Source: JAYFRE01 sp034926235
GTDB taxonomy: Bacteria > Pseudomonadota > Alphaproteobacteria > Rhodospirillales > Magnetospirillaceae
Length of the DNA stretch: 19,212 nt
NCBI GenBank assembly: GCA_034926235.1
Contig: JAYFRE010000115.1
Coordinates: 1-19,212, forward strand
Direction: 5' to 3'
The notes below the pieces were generated by a model. It did not search any database. It saw nothing but the letters and a program-made list of their open reading frames with translations, and had not been told where the DNA came from. Positions 1-7,400 of this stretch are shown here, one piece after another. Both the position numbers and the translations under genes were made by a program. The first letter of the stretch is position 1. Every line of letters starts with the position of its first letter.

Positions 1-1763
1 GCCTTGAAGACCGCTTCGCTGGTTTGTCCGGCGGCGGCGGCGGCGACGAAAACGAGCAGCCCGACCGGCGGCGTCAACCCGCCGATCATGAGATTGATGA
101 CGATCAGGACGCCGAAATGGATGGGATCGATGCCGGCGGCGACGGCGCTGGGCATCAGAAGCGGTGAAAACAGCAGGATGCCGGGCGCGATATCCAGCGC
201 CAGCCCGGCGATAAGCAGCAGGATCGAAGCCGTCAGCATCACCATCCAGGGACCGCCGCCCATGACCATCATCAGATGCTCGACGGCTTGGGGCAGCCGG
301 TCCAGGGCCAGGATGAAGACGAACGGAGCCGATGCGCCGATCAGCATGCCGATGGCCGAGCTTTCGCTGGCGGCGCGTTTGAAGGCATCGCGGATGACGC
401 GGGGGCGGGATGCCCGCTCGTCCCGCGGCAGCGCCAGCAGGGTGTAAAGCACGGCCAGCGCCGCTGCCTCGGTCGGCGTGGCAAAGCCAAGACGGATGCC
501 GAAAAAAATCACGGCCGCCAGCCCCAGGACCGGCAAAGCGCGTTTTGCCGTCCGCAGCCGTTCTTCCCGGCTGGCCGGCGGCAGCCCGCTTTTTCCGTCG
601 GCCATGAGGTGAATGGCGATGGCCAGCGCGGCGGCCAGGAATAACCCCGCCACCAATCCGCCGGTGAACAGCGCGCCGACCGACAGATTGGTCACCACCG
701 CCAGCATCAGAAAAGCGATCGATGGCGGCAGGATGTTGGGCAGGATCGATGTCGCGGCGCAGATGGCGGCGGCCTGTTCCGGGCGATAGCCGCTGGCGGT
801 CAGGCCCGGCGTCAACACCTTGGCGCTGAAGGCAGCATCGGCGACCGACGATCCGGACACGCCGGAAAACAGCAGATTGGTCAGCAGCGTCGTCTGGGCC
901 AGCCCGCCTTTTTTATGCCCGACCAGGGCGCTGGCCAGCGCCACCAGACGGCTGGCCAGGTGGCCGGCATGCATCAGAATGCCCGCCAGCAGGAAAAAGG
1001 GGATCGCCAGCAGCAGGAATTTACCGGTTCCGGCGGCGACGTTCTGAACGATCGCGGCTTCCGGCATGCGTGCGCCGAAGCAGATGGCCAGCGCCAATCC
1101 GGCGATCAGGGCATGGGGCAGGGGAACGCCGATCATCAGCGCCAGCATGGCAATCGCGCTGGCGGCCAGGCTGGGCATCGTCATCGGCACTAATCCCGGC
1201 AGATGCGAGACGGCGAACAAGGCCCCGCCGATGGCGGCGACGGCCGCCAGATCGGCGATGCGCCGCCCGGACGCCAGCAGATTGAGAAAAAGGGTCAATA
1301 CCGCCAGACCGCCGGCCAGCGCTACGGGCGCAAACCGCAGCCCTTCGGGCAGCCCCAGGGACGGGGAGATGCCGCCGATGGCCGCAGTCACGTCGATTCC
1401 GCCGGAAAGCACGACCAGGGCGGCGAACAGGCCGATCCCGTCGGCCAGGGTCACAACCACGGCGCGGGGCGTGGCGCGGAGCCGGACGATAAGGAAATCC
1501 AACCGCATGGCGAGCGGGCTGGTGCTCATGACCGGAAAGCCGATGAACACCAGGGCGATGAACAGCCAGGTCGCCAGTTCCTCGGCCCCGTCGATGCCGG
1601 ACGAGGCAAGATGACGCAGCAGGATCGATCCCAGGACGAGCAGAAAAAGCGCCGCGAGCAGGACGCCGCCCAGTGTACCTAGGATGGACTCGATCCGGGC
1701 TAAAAGGGCTGCGGCCAGCCTGGCCGCGCCGCTTCTTTCCGGTGTAACGGGTGCTTCGGCCAT
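1..1763 (-). CDS. TRAP transporter fused permease (DctQ-DctM), 3' end outside window
   Basis: Inner-membrane permease of a tripartite ATP-independent periplasmic transporter, which takes up organic acids or similar small solutes using an ion gradient and a separate solute-binding protein. Reading the minus strand from the ATG at 1763 gives 587 codons without a stop up to the window edge. Residues about 25-165 look like the small DctQ subunit: a hydrophobic helix, then EELATWLFIALVFIGFP at 61-77. From about 175 onward comes the large DctM subunit, with many hydrophobic helices and the late segments GLALDIAPGILLFSPL and GLTPPVGLLVFVAAA, typical of DctM. The end of DctM is near, so probably only a few dozen residues are missing. 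Q and M are joined in one polypeptide, a known arrangement. It starts 10 bp after the NIPSNAP gene stop, so the two are probably cotranscribed. No strong ribosome binding site is seen. No binding-protein (DctP) gene is visible in the window, so the substrate cannot be told. Confidence 0.9.
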   Translation of the reverse strand, partial: MAEAPVTPERSGAARLAAALLARIESILGTLGGVLLAALFLLVLGSILLRHLASSGIDGAEELATWLFIALVFIGFPVMSTSPLAMRLDFLIVRLRATPRAVVVTLADGIGLFAALVVLSGGIDVTAAIGGISPSLGLPEGLRFAPVALAGGLAVLTLFLNLLASGRRIADLAAVAAIGGALFAVSHLPGLVPMTMPSLAASAIAMLALMIGVPLPHALIAGLALAICFGARMPEAAIVQNVAAGTGKFLLLAIPFFLLAGILMHAGHLASRLVALASALVGHKKGGLAQTTLLTNLLFSGVSGSSVADAAFSAKVLTPGLTASGYRPEQAAAICAATSILPNILPPSIAFLMLAVVTNLSVGALFTGGLVAGLFLAAALAIAIHLMADGKSGLPPASREERLRTAKRALPVLGLAAVIFFGIRLGFATPTEAAALAVLYTLLALPRDERASRPRVIRDAFKRAASESSAIGMLIGASAPFVFILALDRLPQAVEHLMMVMGGGPWMVMLTASILLLIAGLALDIAPGILLFSPLLMPSAVAAGIDPIHFGVLIVINLMIGGLTPPVGLLVFVAAAAAGQTSEAVFK

Positions 1764-1773
1764 GGCAGGACGG

Positions 1774-2088
1774 CTATTGCAAAGGGGAGAACCAGGTCGG
1801 GCGCAGGATGCGGCTGCGCATGCTTTGCACGAAGGGGGAGGTTTTGACCCGGAATGCCTGCCAGGCGGGGTCGGCCTCCATGGCCGCGCGGCGGGTTTCG
1901 CGGTCGCCCAGGCTGTCGAAGCGCCACATATGGACGACCTCGTTCACAATGCCGACATCGGTGGTGAACCAGCCGATCAAATGGCCGAGATGGCCGGTCT
2001 GAATCGCCATGCCCTCGGCCACATAAAGTTCGAGATAAGCTTTCACATGGGCGGGGTGAATGGCGTAAGTGCGTTCGTCGATGATCAC
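1774..2088 (-). CDS. NIPSNAP family protein
   Basis: Small protein of the NIPSNAP family (ferredoxin-like, dimeric alpha-beta barrel fold); its bacterial members have no firmly assigned role. With a GTG start at 2088 it is 104 residues, the usual size, and begins MIIDERTYAIHPAHVKAY, matching the family's opening strand (I-x-E/D-x-R-T-Y-x-x-x-P-G). A central WFTTDVG and a VVHMWRFDS segment (N-E-V-V-H-M-W) followed by DPAWQAF near the C-terminus also fit. I chose this start because GGAGAGG lies 9 nt upstream. An in-frame ATG at 2145 would add 19 residues but has no ribosome binding site and would extend past the normal family start. The gene sits directly upstream of the TRAP permease on the same strand, with a 10 bp gap, suggesting a shared transcript. 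NIPSNAP genes near catabolic or transport genes are common, but a specific function cannot be given. Confidence 0.78.
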   Translation of the reverse strand: MIIDERTYAIHPAHVKAYLELYVAEGMAIQTGHLGHLIGWFTTDVGIVNEVVHMWRFDSLGDRETRRAAMEADPAWQAFRVKTSPFVQSMRSRILRPTWFSPLQ

Positions 2089-2338
2089 GAAGGGGACCCT
2101 CTCCGGGGAAGGCGCGAAGGCCGCCAGAGGCCAAAGGGGGGCCATGTTAGCCGACAAACGGTTCTGGCTCCATGTCCAATCGCCGCTTTTTCGCGCGTTC
2201 CGGACTGCATATGTTGGCAATCGTTTCGGTGGCGGATGCAAAAACAATCCGCTTTCGTTTCAGATCGGGTTTCCGCTGGACGTTTCCTAGGGGGCGGGGT
2301 CCTTTACCGGGGCCGCGAATGGGATTAAAAAACGCGGC
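2089..2338. other. Divergent intergenic region
   Basis: This 250 bp region separates the leftward NIPSNAP/TRAP unit from the rightward deacylase gene, so it must hold promoters for both directions. Reading frames that cross it show no recognisable protein. I see no convincing sigma70 box pair, operator palindrome or riboswitch in it. Confidence 0.5.
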
Positions 2339-2869
2339 ATGGATGCTTCTTTCGTTTCTGCGCCGCCCGCATCGCCCGAAGATCTGCTCGCGTTTTTGGA
2401 TTCGCTGGGCATCGCTTACCGCACGACCCGGCACGAGGCCGCTTTCACGGTCGAACAGGGCAACAAGGTCTGGGGCGACATCCCCGGCCTGCATTGCAAG
2501 AATCTGTTCCTGAAAGACGCCAAGGGCGCGTTGTGGCTGGTGGTGGCGGGGGCGGAAACGCGCGTCGATCTGAAACACCTGCCCCAACGCATCGGTTCGG
2601 CGCGGCTGTCTTTCGGTTCCGCCGCGCTTTTGTTCGAGGTGCTGGGCATCACGCCGGGTTCGGTGACGCCGTTTGCCCTGATCAACGACAAGGCCCACCG
2701 CGTGACCCCGGTGCTCGATTCAGGGATGATGGAGCAGCCTTTGCTGAATTATCATCCGTTGGTCAACACCGCGACGACGACCTTGTCGAATGGTGATTTC
2801 CGCCGCTTCGTCGCCGCCTGCGGCCACCGCCCCATCGTGGTTCCGGTCGGCGCGGACGCCAAGTCCTGA
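2339..2869 (+). CDS. YbaK/ProX-type aminoacyl-tRNA deacylase (ProXp-ala/PrdX-like)
   Basis: Stand-alone homologue of the prolyl-tRNA synthetase editing (INS) domain. Members of this family act in the cytoplasm and hydrolyse mischarged tRNA, classically Ala-tRNA(Pro), to protect translation fidelity. The product has 176 residues, the normal length. Visible hallmarks are the substrate-side lysine in CKNLFLKD (K54), the glycine-rich segment SFGSAALLFEVLGITPGSVTP cut by the family's GxVTPF core at about 107-112, and the C-terminal HPLVNTATTTL (139-149), which is highly conserved in ProXp-type proteins. The ATG at 2339 is preceded only by a weak purine stretch. It lies 60 bp upstream of guaA on the same strand and may be cotranscribed. 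The choice between ProXp-ala and another specificity of the superfamily is inferred from overall resemblance and is not certain. Confidence 0.88.
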   Translation: MDASFVSAPPASPEDLLAFLDSLGIAYRTTRHEAAFTVEQGNKVWGDIPGLHCKNLFLKDAKGALWLVVAGAETRVDLKHLPQRIGSARLSFGSAALLFEVLGITPGSVTPFALINDKAHRVTPVLDSGMMEQPLLNYHPLVNTATTTLSNGDFRRFVAACGHRPIVVPVGADAKS

Positions 2870-2929
2870 TGACAGAGCCGGGCGCGCCGGGTTATTAAAC
2901 GTCCGCACATTTTGTAGTGGAGGCCGTCT

Positions 2930-4495
2930 ATGTCCCCTCGGGTTTCCGAGTCCATCCTGATCATCGATTTCGGGTCCCAGGTCACGCAGTTGATCGCGCG
3001 CCGGGTGCGCGAAAGCGGCGTCTATTGCGAAATCCATCCCTATAATAAGGTGACGCCCGACTCCTTGGCCCGTTTCGCGCCCAAAGGGATCATCCTGTCG
3101 GGCGGTCCGGCTTCGGTGACCGAAAAGGATTCACCCCGCAGTCCCGACGCAGTGCTGGCAAGCGGATTGCCGATTCTGGGCATCTGTTACGGGCAGCAGG
3201 CCTTGTGTCTGCAGTTGGGCGGGTCGGTCGAAGGGGGCGAGGACCGCGAATATGGCCGCGCCTGGCTCGACATCACCGATTCCTGCGCTCTTTTCGCCGA
3301 GGAATGGGGCAAAGGCAGCAAGGAACAGGTCTGGATGAGCCATGGCGACCGCGTCGTCGCCCTGCCGCCGGGCTTCCGCGTCGTCGGGACGTCGTCGGGT
3401 GCGCCTTTTGCGGCAATCGCCGATGACGAACGGCGCATCTACGGCGTGCAGTTCCATCCCGAAGTCGTGCATACCCCGAAGGGGGCCGATCTGTTGCGCC
3501 GCTTTACCCATGACGTGGTCGGCTGCCGGGGCGACTGGACCATGGCGGCGTTCAAGGAACGCGCCATCGCCGCCGCGCGCGCCCAGATCGGTTCGGGCCG
3601 GGTCATCTGCGGTTTGTCGGGCGGGGTCGATTCCTCGGTGGTTGCGGCGCTGCTGCACGAAGCCGTGGGCGATCAGCTGACCTGCGTTTTCGTCGATCAC
3701 GGCCTGATGCGCCAAGGCGAGGCCGATCAGGTGGTTTCGCTGTTTAGGGACCGCTTCAACATCCGGCTGGTGCACAGGGATGCCTCGGATCTGTTCCTGT
3801 CCAAGCTGGCCGGCAAGACGGACCCGGAGGAAAAACGCAAGCTGATCGGCGCAACCTTCATCGATGTGTTCGAGGAAGAGGCGCGCGCGGTCGGCGGAGC
3901 CGAATTCCTGGCCCAGGGCACGCTTTATCCGGATGTGATCGAATCGGTGTCGGTGATCGGCGGACCGTCGGTGACGATCAAAAGCCATCATAATGTCGGC
4001 GGCTTGCCCGAACGCATGAATATGAAGCTGGTCGAACCCTTGCGCGAGCTGTTCAAGGACGAGGTCCGCGCCCTGGGCCGCGAACTGGGCCTGCCCGCAG
4101 ACATGGTCGGCCGTCATCCTTTCCCCGGACCGGGACTGGCGATCCGCATTCCGGGCCAGGACATCACGCGCGAAAAGCTTGATATCCTGCGCCGCGCCGA
4201 CGCGGTCTATCTGGACGAGATCCGCAAGGCCGGGCTTTATGACAGCATCTGGCAGGCCTTCGCCGTGCTGCTGCCGGTGCGCACCGTCGGCGTGATGGGC
4301 GATTCCCGCTCCTACGATTTCGCCTGCGCGCTGCGTGCCGTGACATCGACAGACGGCATGACCGCCGATTTCTACGCCTTCCCGCCCGAAATCCTCTCGC
4401 GCATCTCCAACCGCATCATCAACGAGGTCAAAGGCATCAACCGCGTGACCTACGACATCACCTCGAAGCCGCCGGGAACGATCGAGTGGGAGTGA
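2930..4495 (+). CDS. guaA: GMP synthase (glutamine-hydrolysing)
   Basis: Converts XMP to GMP with ATP and glutamine in the cytoplasm, the last step of de novo guanine nucleotide synthesis. The 521-residue product is full length. An N-terminal class I glutamine amidotransferase domain (about 8-195) carries the catalytic triad: C86 in GICYGQQ, and H176 and E178 in QFHPEVV. The ATP-pyrophosphatase domain has the P-loop SGGVDSS (230-236), and the C-terminal dimerisation domain ends in the characteristic KPPGTIEWE. The ATG at 2930 has a good ribosome binding site (GGAGG, 7 nt upstream). A strong intrinsic terminator 49 bp after the stop ends the transcript, so this gene is separate from the aryl polyene operon to the right. 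Nothing is unusual in the protein. Confidence 0.98.
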   Translation: MSPRVSESILIIDFGSQVTQLIARRVRESGVYCEIHPYNKVTPDSLARFAPKGIILSGGPASVTEKDSPRSPDAVLASGLPILGICYGQQALCLQLGGSVEGGEDREYGRAWLDITDSCALFAEEWGKGSKEQVWMSHGDRVVALPPGFRVVGTSSGAPFAAIADDERRIYGVQFHPEVVHTPKGADLLRRFTHDVVGCRGDWTMAAFKERAIAAARAQIGSGRVICGLSGGVDSSVVAALLHEAVGDQLTCVFVDHGLMRQGEADQVVSLFRDRFNIRLVHRDASDLFLSKLAGKTDPEEKRKLIGATFIDVFEEEARAVGGAEFLAQGTLYPDVIESVSVIGGPSVTIKSHHNVGGLPERMNMKLVEPLRELFKDEVRALGRELGLPADMVGRHPFPGPGLAIRIPGQDITREKLDILRRADAVYLDEIRKAGLYDSIWQAFAVLLPVRTVGVMGDSRSYDFACALRAVTSTDGMTADFYAFPPEILSRISNRIINEVKGINRVTYDITSKPPGTIEWE

Positions 4496-4544
4496 TCCCG
4501 CGTCCGGCGCCGCTTGGCGTCAAAGAGTTGCGAAAAACATTTAG

Positions 4545-4568
4545 GCCCGCATCACTGCGGGCTTTTTT
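4545..4568 (+). terminator. Rho-independent terminator after guaA
   Basis: A perfect 7-bp stem, GCCCGCA (4545-4551) with TGCGGGC (4556-4562), closes a 4-nt loop TCAC and is followed at once by six T residues. It lies 49 bp beyond the guaA stop codon and on its strand, as expected for the guaA transcript end. Confidence 0.93.
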
Positions 4569-4997
4569 GTGATTTTGTCTGGCTGAATGTGGCCCTGCGA
4601 AGTAGGACGCCGGCCAACGGATGAAAACGGGGAGCATCACCGCCTTGGCGCGTTCTCCATCACGGCCCATCTGTCTGAAGCTGGGGAACAAGGAAACAGC
4701 TTGCCCGATTTTTTGGCGCTTCTCTATATCCTGTTTCTGGTAAATATTGGAGTATCTTTAATTATTAAACCAATATAATCTTTGTAAAAATTGTAGGTTG
4801 TCATCATTTGTTTTGTATGTAACCACAATTCCATTATGCCCCTTGAGGGCGTTAACAATTAATTAATCGCGGTTATATTTCGATAAATTTGCCTATTCAT
4901 AGGGCGCATATCAATATTTATTCATTTACTTTTTATGTAATTATTCATCTTAATATTTAAGAGATCATCCTGATCTTGTCTGGTGCGGGGGAATGCC
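4569..4997. other. Intergenic region with AT-rich block
   Basis: About 430 bp without a gene I can support. The first 170 bp has ordinary composition. It contains a 63-codon open frame (4587-4778) with no recognisable domain or convincing start, which I do not call, and a loose 6-bp inverted repeat AAGCTG/CAGCTT (4678-4702). From about 4735 to 4980 the sequence turns strongly AT-rich, unlike the rest of the window, with runs such as TTAATTATTAAACC and CAATATTTATTCATTTAC. No tRNA, integrase gene or insertion-sequence end was seen. The change in composition marks a junction between the guaA region and the lipoprotein/aryl polyene region. Confidence 0.7.
4852..4879 (+). promoter_or_regulatory. 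Candidate sigma70 promoter for the lipoprotein gene
   Basis: TTAACA (4852-4857, one mismatch from TTGACA) and TATATT (4874-4879, one mismatch from TATAAT) are separated by 16 bp. The pair lies in the AT-rich block about 120 bp upstream of the lipoprotein start. AT-rich DNA yields such matches by chance, so this is a candidate only. Confidence 0.35.
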
Positions 4998-5390
4998 ATG
5001 ATCGTGAATTTCATGAAATGTATTGTTATTGCCGGGTTTCTGGGGGTCGTATCCGGCTGCGTGAACGGGGTTCCTATCCAGCCCTTGCACAGCTCAATAT
5101 CGACGGTCGTTCCCTCGGATCGAGTGAAGACGGCCATTTTGAAAGCTGGGCGGGAACGTGAATGGGCAATGACGGTGACGGCCCCTGGAGTCATTACGGG
5201 GCAGTTTCAGACGCGTGACCATGTCGTTGTTATTCGCATCACCTATTCTGGAACAGACTATACCATCGACTATGTCAGCAGTAAGAATATGAACGAGAAA
5301 GACGGCATGATTCACAAGAAGTATAATAGTTGGATACGGAGTCTCGATAAGGAGATTCAGTTGAATCTTGCCGACAATAGAAACTCGTAA
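4998..5390 (+). CDS. Small predicted lipoprotein
   Basis: Predicted lipoprotein of 130 residues. The N-terminus is a short signal peptide with a hydrophobic core (CIVIAGFLGVV) and a lipobox VSGC with the lipidated cysteine at C21, so the mature protein is anchored to a membrane. The rest resembles a family of small uncharacterised proteobacterial lipoproteins: KTAILKAGREREWAMTV, a PGVITGQF strand, HVVVIRITYSG, and a YTIDYVSSKNM then IHKKYNSWIRSLDKEI ending. No enzymatic motif is seen. I chose the ATG at 4998, preceded by GGGGGA at about 6 nt; an upstream GTG at 4983 would add five residues, and an ATG at 5013 gives a shorter signal peptide. Base composition is lower in GC than in the flanking genes, matching the AT-rich DNA upstream. 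A link to the aryl polyene operon is possible but not shown. Confidence 0.75.
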   Translation: MIVNFMKCIVIAGFLGVVSGCVNGVPIQPLHSSISTVVPSDRVKTAILKAGREREWAMTVTAPGVITGQFQTRDHVVVIRITYSGTDYTIDYVSSKNMNEKDGMIHKKYNSWIRSLDKEIQLNLADNRNS

Positions 5391-5429
5391 TTTAAATCTT
5401 CCTTTATGATCGGGGATCGGTCTTCGATG

Positions 5430-5453
5430 CGCGCTGTCCATCTGGGCAGCGCG
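5430..5453 (+). other. Strong RNA hairpin downstream of the lipoprotein gene
   Basis: A 10-bp stem pairs 5430-5439 with 5444-5453 around the 4-nt loop ATCT. Nine pairs are Watson-Crick and one is T-G. The T-G pair is a stable U-G wobble only in plus-strand RNA (it would be an A-C mismatch on the other strand), which suggests a function in the rightward transcript. There is no following T run, so it is not a standard intrinsic terminator; it could stabilise the 3' end of the lipoprotein mRNA or assist termination. Confidence 0.5.
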
Positions 5454-5551
5454 GCATTGTCGGTGCGATGACGTTCTTCCGGTCGTCATCGCCGACTCGT
5501 AAGAACAGATCGGTCGCATTCTGAAGCGGATCGCCCAGCTCATCCGGCTCG

Positions 5552-5781
5552 GCGCATGTCTTGTGCATCATGGGTCTGTTCTGGGATGCGCCGAAGTCGA
5601 TGGGGCGTCCTTCAGCTTGAAGGCGATCTCTCTTTACTTTACGTGCATGGCGAACGGATATAGCGCTTTCTACAGTATCGAATCGTTCGAAACGGTTCTC
5701 GATCAGGCCGGTTTCAGTGTAGAACGGCGGATCGACGGGTTGGGGGCGGGACACAGTTTGCTGATCTGTGTGAAAATGTGA
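5552..5781 (+). pseudogene. Remnant of APE-type SAM methyltransferase (C-terminus, frameshifted)
   Basis: The last part of a methyltransferase of the kind that sits beside apeC in aryl polyene clusters. In one frame (5552 to about 5600) HVLCIMGLFWDAP resembles the family's ...YILETFWD... strand. The similarity then jumps to another frame, from about 5611, with FSLKAISLYFTCMANG, then FYSIESFETVLDQAGF and a DGLGAGHSLLICVK ending, which match the family's last 50 residues. The first frame runs into a stop at 5618. The whole SAM-binding Rossmann part (about 200 or more residues, with the usual GxGxG loop) is missing upstream: 5391-5551 contains no sign of it. The tail of the second frame is well conserved, so the loss may be recent. 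An alternative is a small gene starting at 5563 (72 codons), but it has no catalytic part. It ends 40 bp before apeC. The assignment is from memory of family sequences. Confidence 0.65.
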
Positions 5782-5821
5782 TGGCCGTCTTTTGGAGGCG
5801 GCCGGGGGGGAAACGCGCGGG

Positions 5822-6547
5822 ATGGCGTTCAAACTGAAGATCGTCGATTGGATGGCGCGCGCTCCCGGCGTGAGCGAGGCGGCGGATTGGCGCGACTGGG
5901 CCCGTGGCGACCGGGAAATCGACCCATCCGCACCCCCGGTCCAATCCGTTTTGCTTCCGATGATGACCGCGCGCCGTTTGACCTCGGGAAGCCGGTTAGC
6001 GGTCGATTGCGGCATGGCCTTGTTGGCCCGTCACGACATAGAGGCCGTGCTTTATACAAGCCGGCACGGCGAGCTGGAGCGGAACTTCCGGATCTTGCAG
6101 GCGCTGGCGACGGCGCAGCCGATCTCTCCGACGGACTTTGCCATGTCCGTGCATAATTCGTCGGTCGGCAGCCTGACGATCGCATCGAAATTGCCCCTGG
6201 TGTCGTCATCCTTGTCCGCTGGCGTCGATACGTTCCAGCAGGGGATGTATGAAGTGCAGTGTCTGCTGCAGGCGGGCTATCGGCGGGTGCTGATGGTGGA
6301 TTTCGACGGTGCGATACCCGTTTTCTATCGTCCCTTTTTTCCCGAGACGTTTCCGTTCTGGGCCTATGCCGTCGCCTTGGTGATCGAGGCCGGCGACGAT
6401 CTGTGCTGCGAAAGCGGAAGGTGCGAAAAATCGGGCGAGGAATTATCCTTGCCGCAAGGATTGATGTTTCTGAAGGGGTGGCTTGGGGAAACGCCGATAT
6501 TCGATGTGCCGGGGGATCGGTTGAATTGGCGTTGGCAGAGGATCTGA
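5822..6547 (+). CDS. apeC: Ketosynthase-like chain length factor, ApeC
   Basis: Catalytically silent partner (chain length factor) of the ApeO ketosynthase in aryl polyene synthesis; published work on APE systems describes an ApeO-ApeC heterodimer. The 241-residue protein matches the short beta-ketoacyl-synthase-like N-terminal family (Ketoacyl-synt_2). It aligns with the first half of a thiolase fold: LYTSRHGELERNFRIL (78-93), then the segment PTDFAMSVHNSSVGSLTIA (103-121), where a true ketosynthase would soon carry its nucleophile, and no TACSS-type cysteine motif follows. I chose the ATG at 5822; a TTG 30 nt upstream is open in frame but is only a GGAGG-rich leader. This is the first intact gene of the operon. 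It is followed 18 bp later by apeD. Confidence 0.85.
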   Translation: MAFKLKIVDWMARAPGVSEAADWRDWARGDREIDPSAPPVQSVLLPMMTARRLTSGSRLAVDCGMALLARHDIEAVLYTSRHGELERNFRILQALATAQPISPTDFAMSVHNSSVGSLTIASKLPLVSSSLSAGVDTFQQGMYEVQCLLQAGYRRVLMVDFDGAIPVFYRPFFPETFPFWAYAVALVIEAGDDLCCESGRCEKSGEELSLPQGLMFLKGWLGETPIFDVPGDRLNWRWQRI

Positions 6548-6565
6548 GAAAGGCGGGGCGTGACG

Positions 6566-7357
6566 ATGGCGGGGGAAGGGAGTTCGGCCGACCGATTGTG
6601 GCGGCAGGCGATGACGGGTGTCTGCTTCGCCGCTTTCGGCGTGGGCGGACTGTTCCTGTCGCTGGCCTGGTTCAATATTCTGTTTCTTGTCCAACGCGAT
6701 CCACGGAAACGTCGCTGGCTTGCCCGGCGGAGCATTTCGGCCAGTTTCCGGCTTTTTCTCCGTGCCACGCGGTTTCTTGGCGTGCTGGATTACCGGATCG
6801 ATGGGCAGGACTTGCTGCGCGGCGAACAAGGCTGCCTGGTGGTGGCGAACCACCCAACCCTGATCGATTATGTCCTGCTCGCCTCGGTCATGCCCGAGAC
6901 CGACTGCCTGGTCAAAAGTGCTTTGCTGCATAACCCGTTTTTGCGCGGGGTGGTGCGTGCGGCGGATTATCTGATTAACAGCCAGGCGGCAGAGCTTTTG
7001 CCCGATTGCCGCCAGCGTCTGGCCGCGGGCAACAACATCCTGATTTTCCCGGAAGGGACGCGCACCTCGCCGGGAAAGACGATGGTCCTGCAACGGGGCG
7101 CCGCCAACATCGCCGTGCGTTGTTCCAGCCCCCTGCTGGTCGTTGCCATTCAGTGCAGCGAACATTTTCTGAACAAGGAAAGCCGTTGGCACCAGGTGCC
7201 GGCGCGCAAGCCGTTCTTCCACGTCAGTGTGCAAGAAAGGATCGATCCCGAAACCTTCCAGGGTGGCGCTGTGCAGGAACCATCCAGGATCGTGCGGGAA
7301 TTGAACCGGTATCTTGCGCAACGGCTGGGCAATGGCGGCGCGGCTCATGCGGCTTGA
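6566..7357 (+). CDS. apeD: Lysophospholipid-type acyltransferase, ApeD
   Basis: Membrane-bound 1-acyl-glycerol-3-phosphate acyltransferase-like enzyme (LPLAT/PlsC family). In APE clusters it is thought to transfer an acyl chain or the aryl polyene during assembly of the final glycolipid. The 263-residue protein has one N-terminal transmembrane helix (about 16-42), the HX4D catalytic motif NHPTLID with H96 and D101, and the FPEGTR motif at 161-166. An upstream GTG at 6560 is also in frame, but the ATG at 6566 is better placed behind the GGCGGGG stretch. The stop is followed by a 43 bp gap to the ACP gene, one of the longest gaps in the operon. Acceptor and donor cannot be read from the sequence. 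Confidence 0.85.
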   Translation: MAGEGSSADRLWRQAMTGVCFAAFGVGGLFLSLAWFNILFLVQRDPRKRRWLARRSISASFRLFLRATRFLGVLDYRIDGQDLLRGEQGCLVVANHPTLIDYVLLASVMPETDCLVKSALLHNPFLRGVVRAADYLINSQAAELLPDCRQRLAAGNNILIFPEGTRTSPGKTMVLQRGAANIAVRCSSPLLVVAIQCSEHFLNKESRWHQVPARKPFFHVSVQERIDPETFQGGAVQEPSRIVRELNRYLAQRLGNGGAAHAA

Positions 7358-7400
7358 GGGTCAAAGACGGAATCCGGGCCGACGGATTCAAGGAGAGGAC

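Noticed and set aside
4..1682. Several plus-strand open frames of 60-180 codons
   Set aside because: They have biased, low-complexity protein sequence (rich in Arg, Gln, Gly, Ala) and lie opposite the TRAP permease, whose minus-strand frame is open throughout and gives recognisable transport helices.
4587..4778. 63-codon plus-strand open frame in the AT-rich region
   Set aside because: Weak start context and no recognisable domain; the hydrophobic tail arises from the AT-rich DNA. It was not called.
4569..4997. Search for a tRNA, integrase or insertion-sequence ends at the composition change
   Set aside because: No cloverleaf, CCA-type end, transposase frame or terminal inverted repeat was found by eye, so a mobile element is not claimed.
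5401..5500. Minus-strand peptide DNAALPRWTARIEDRSP resembling the C-terminus of a glutathione S-transferase
   Set aside because: The similarity covers under 20 residues, a stop lies just upstream in that frame, and no other part of the fold is found.
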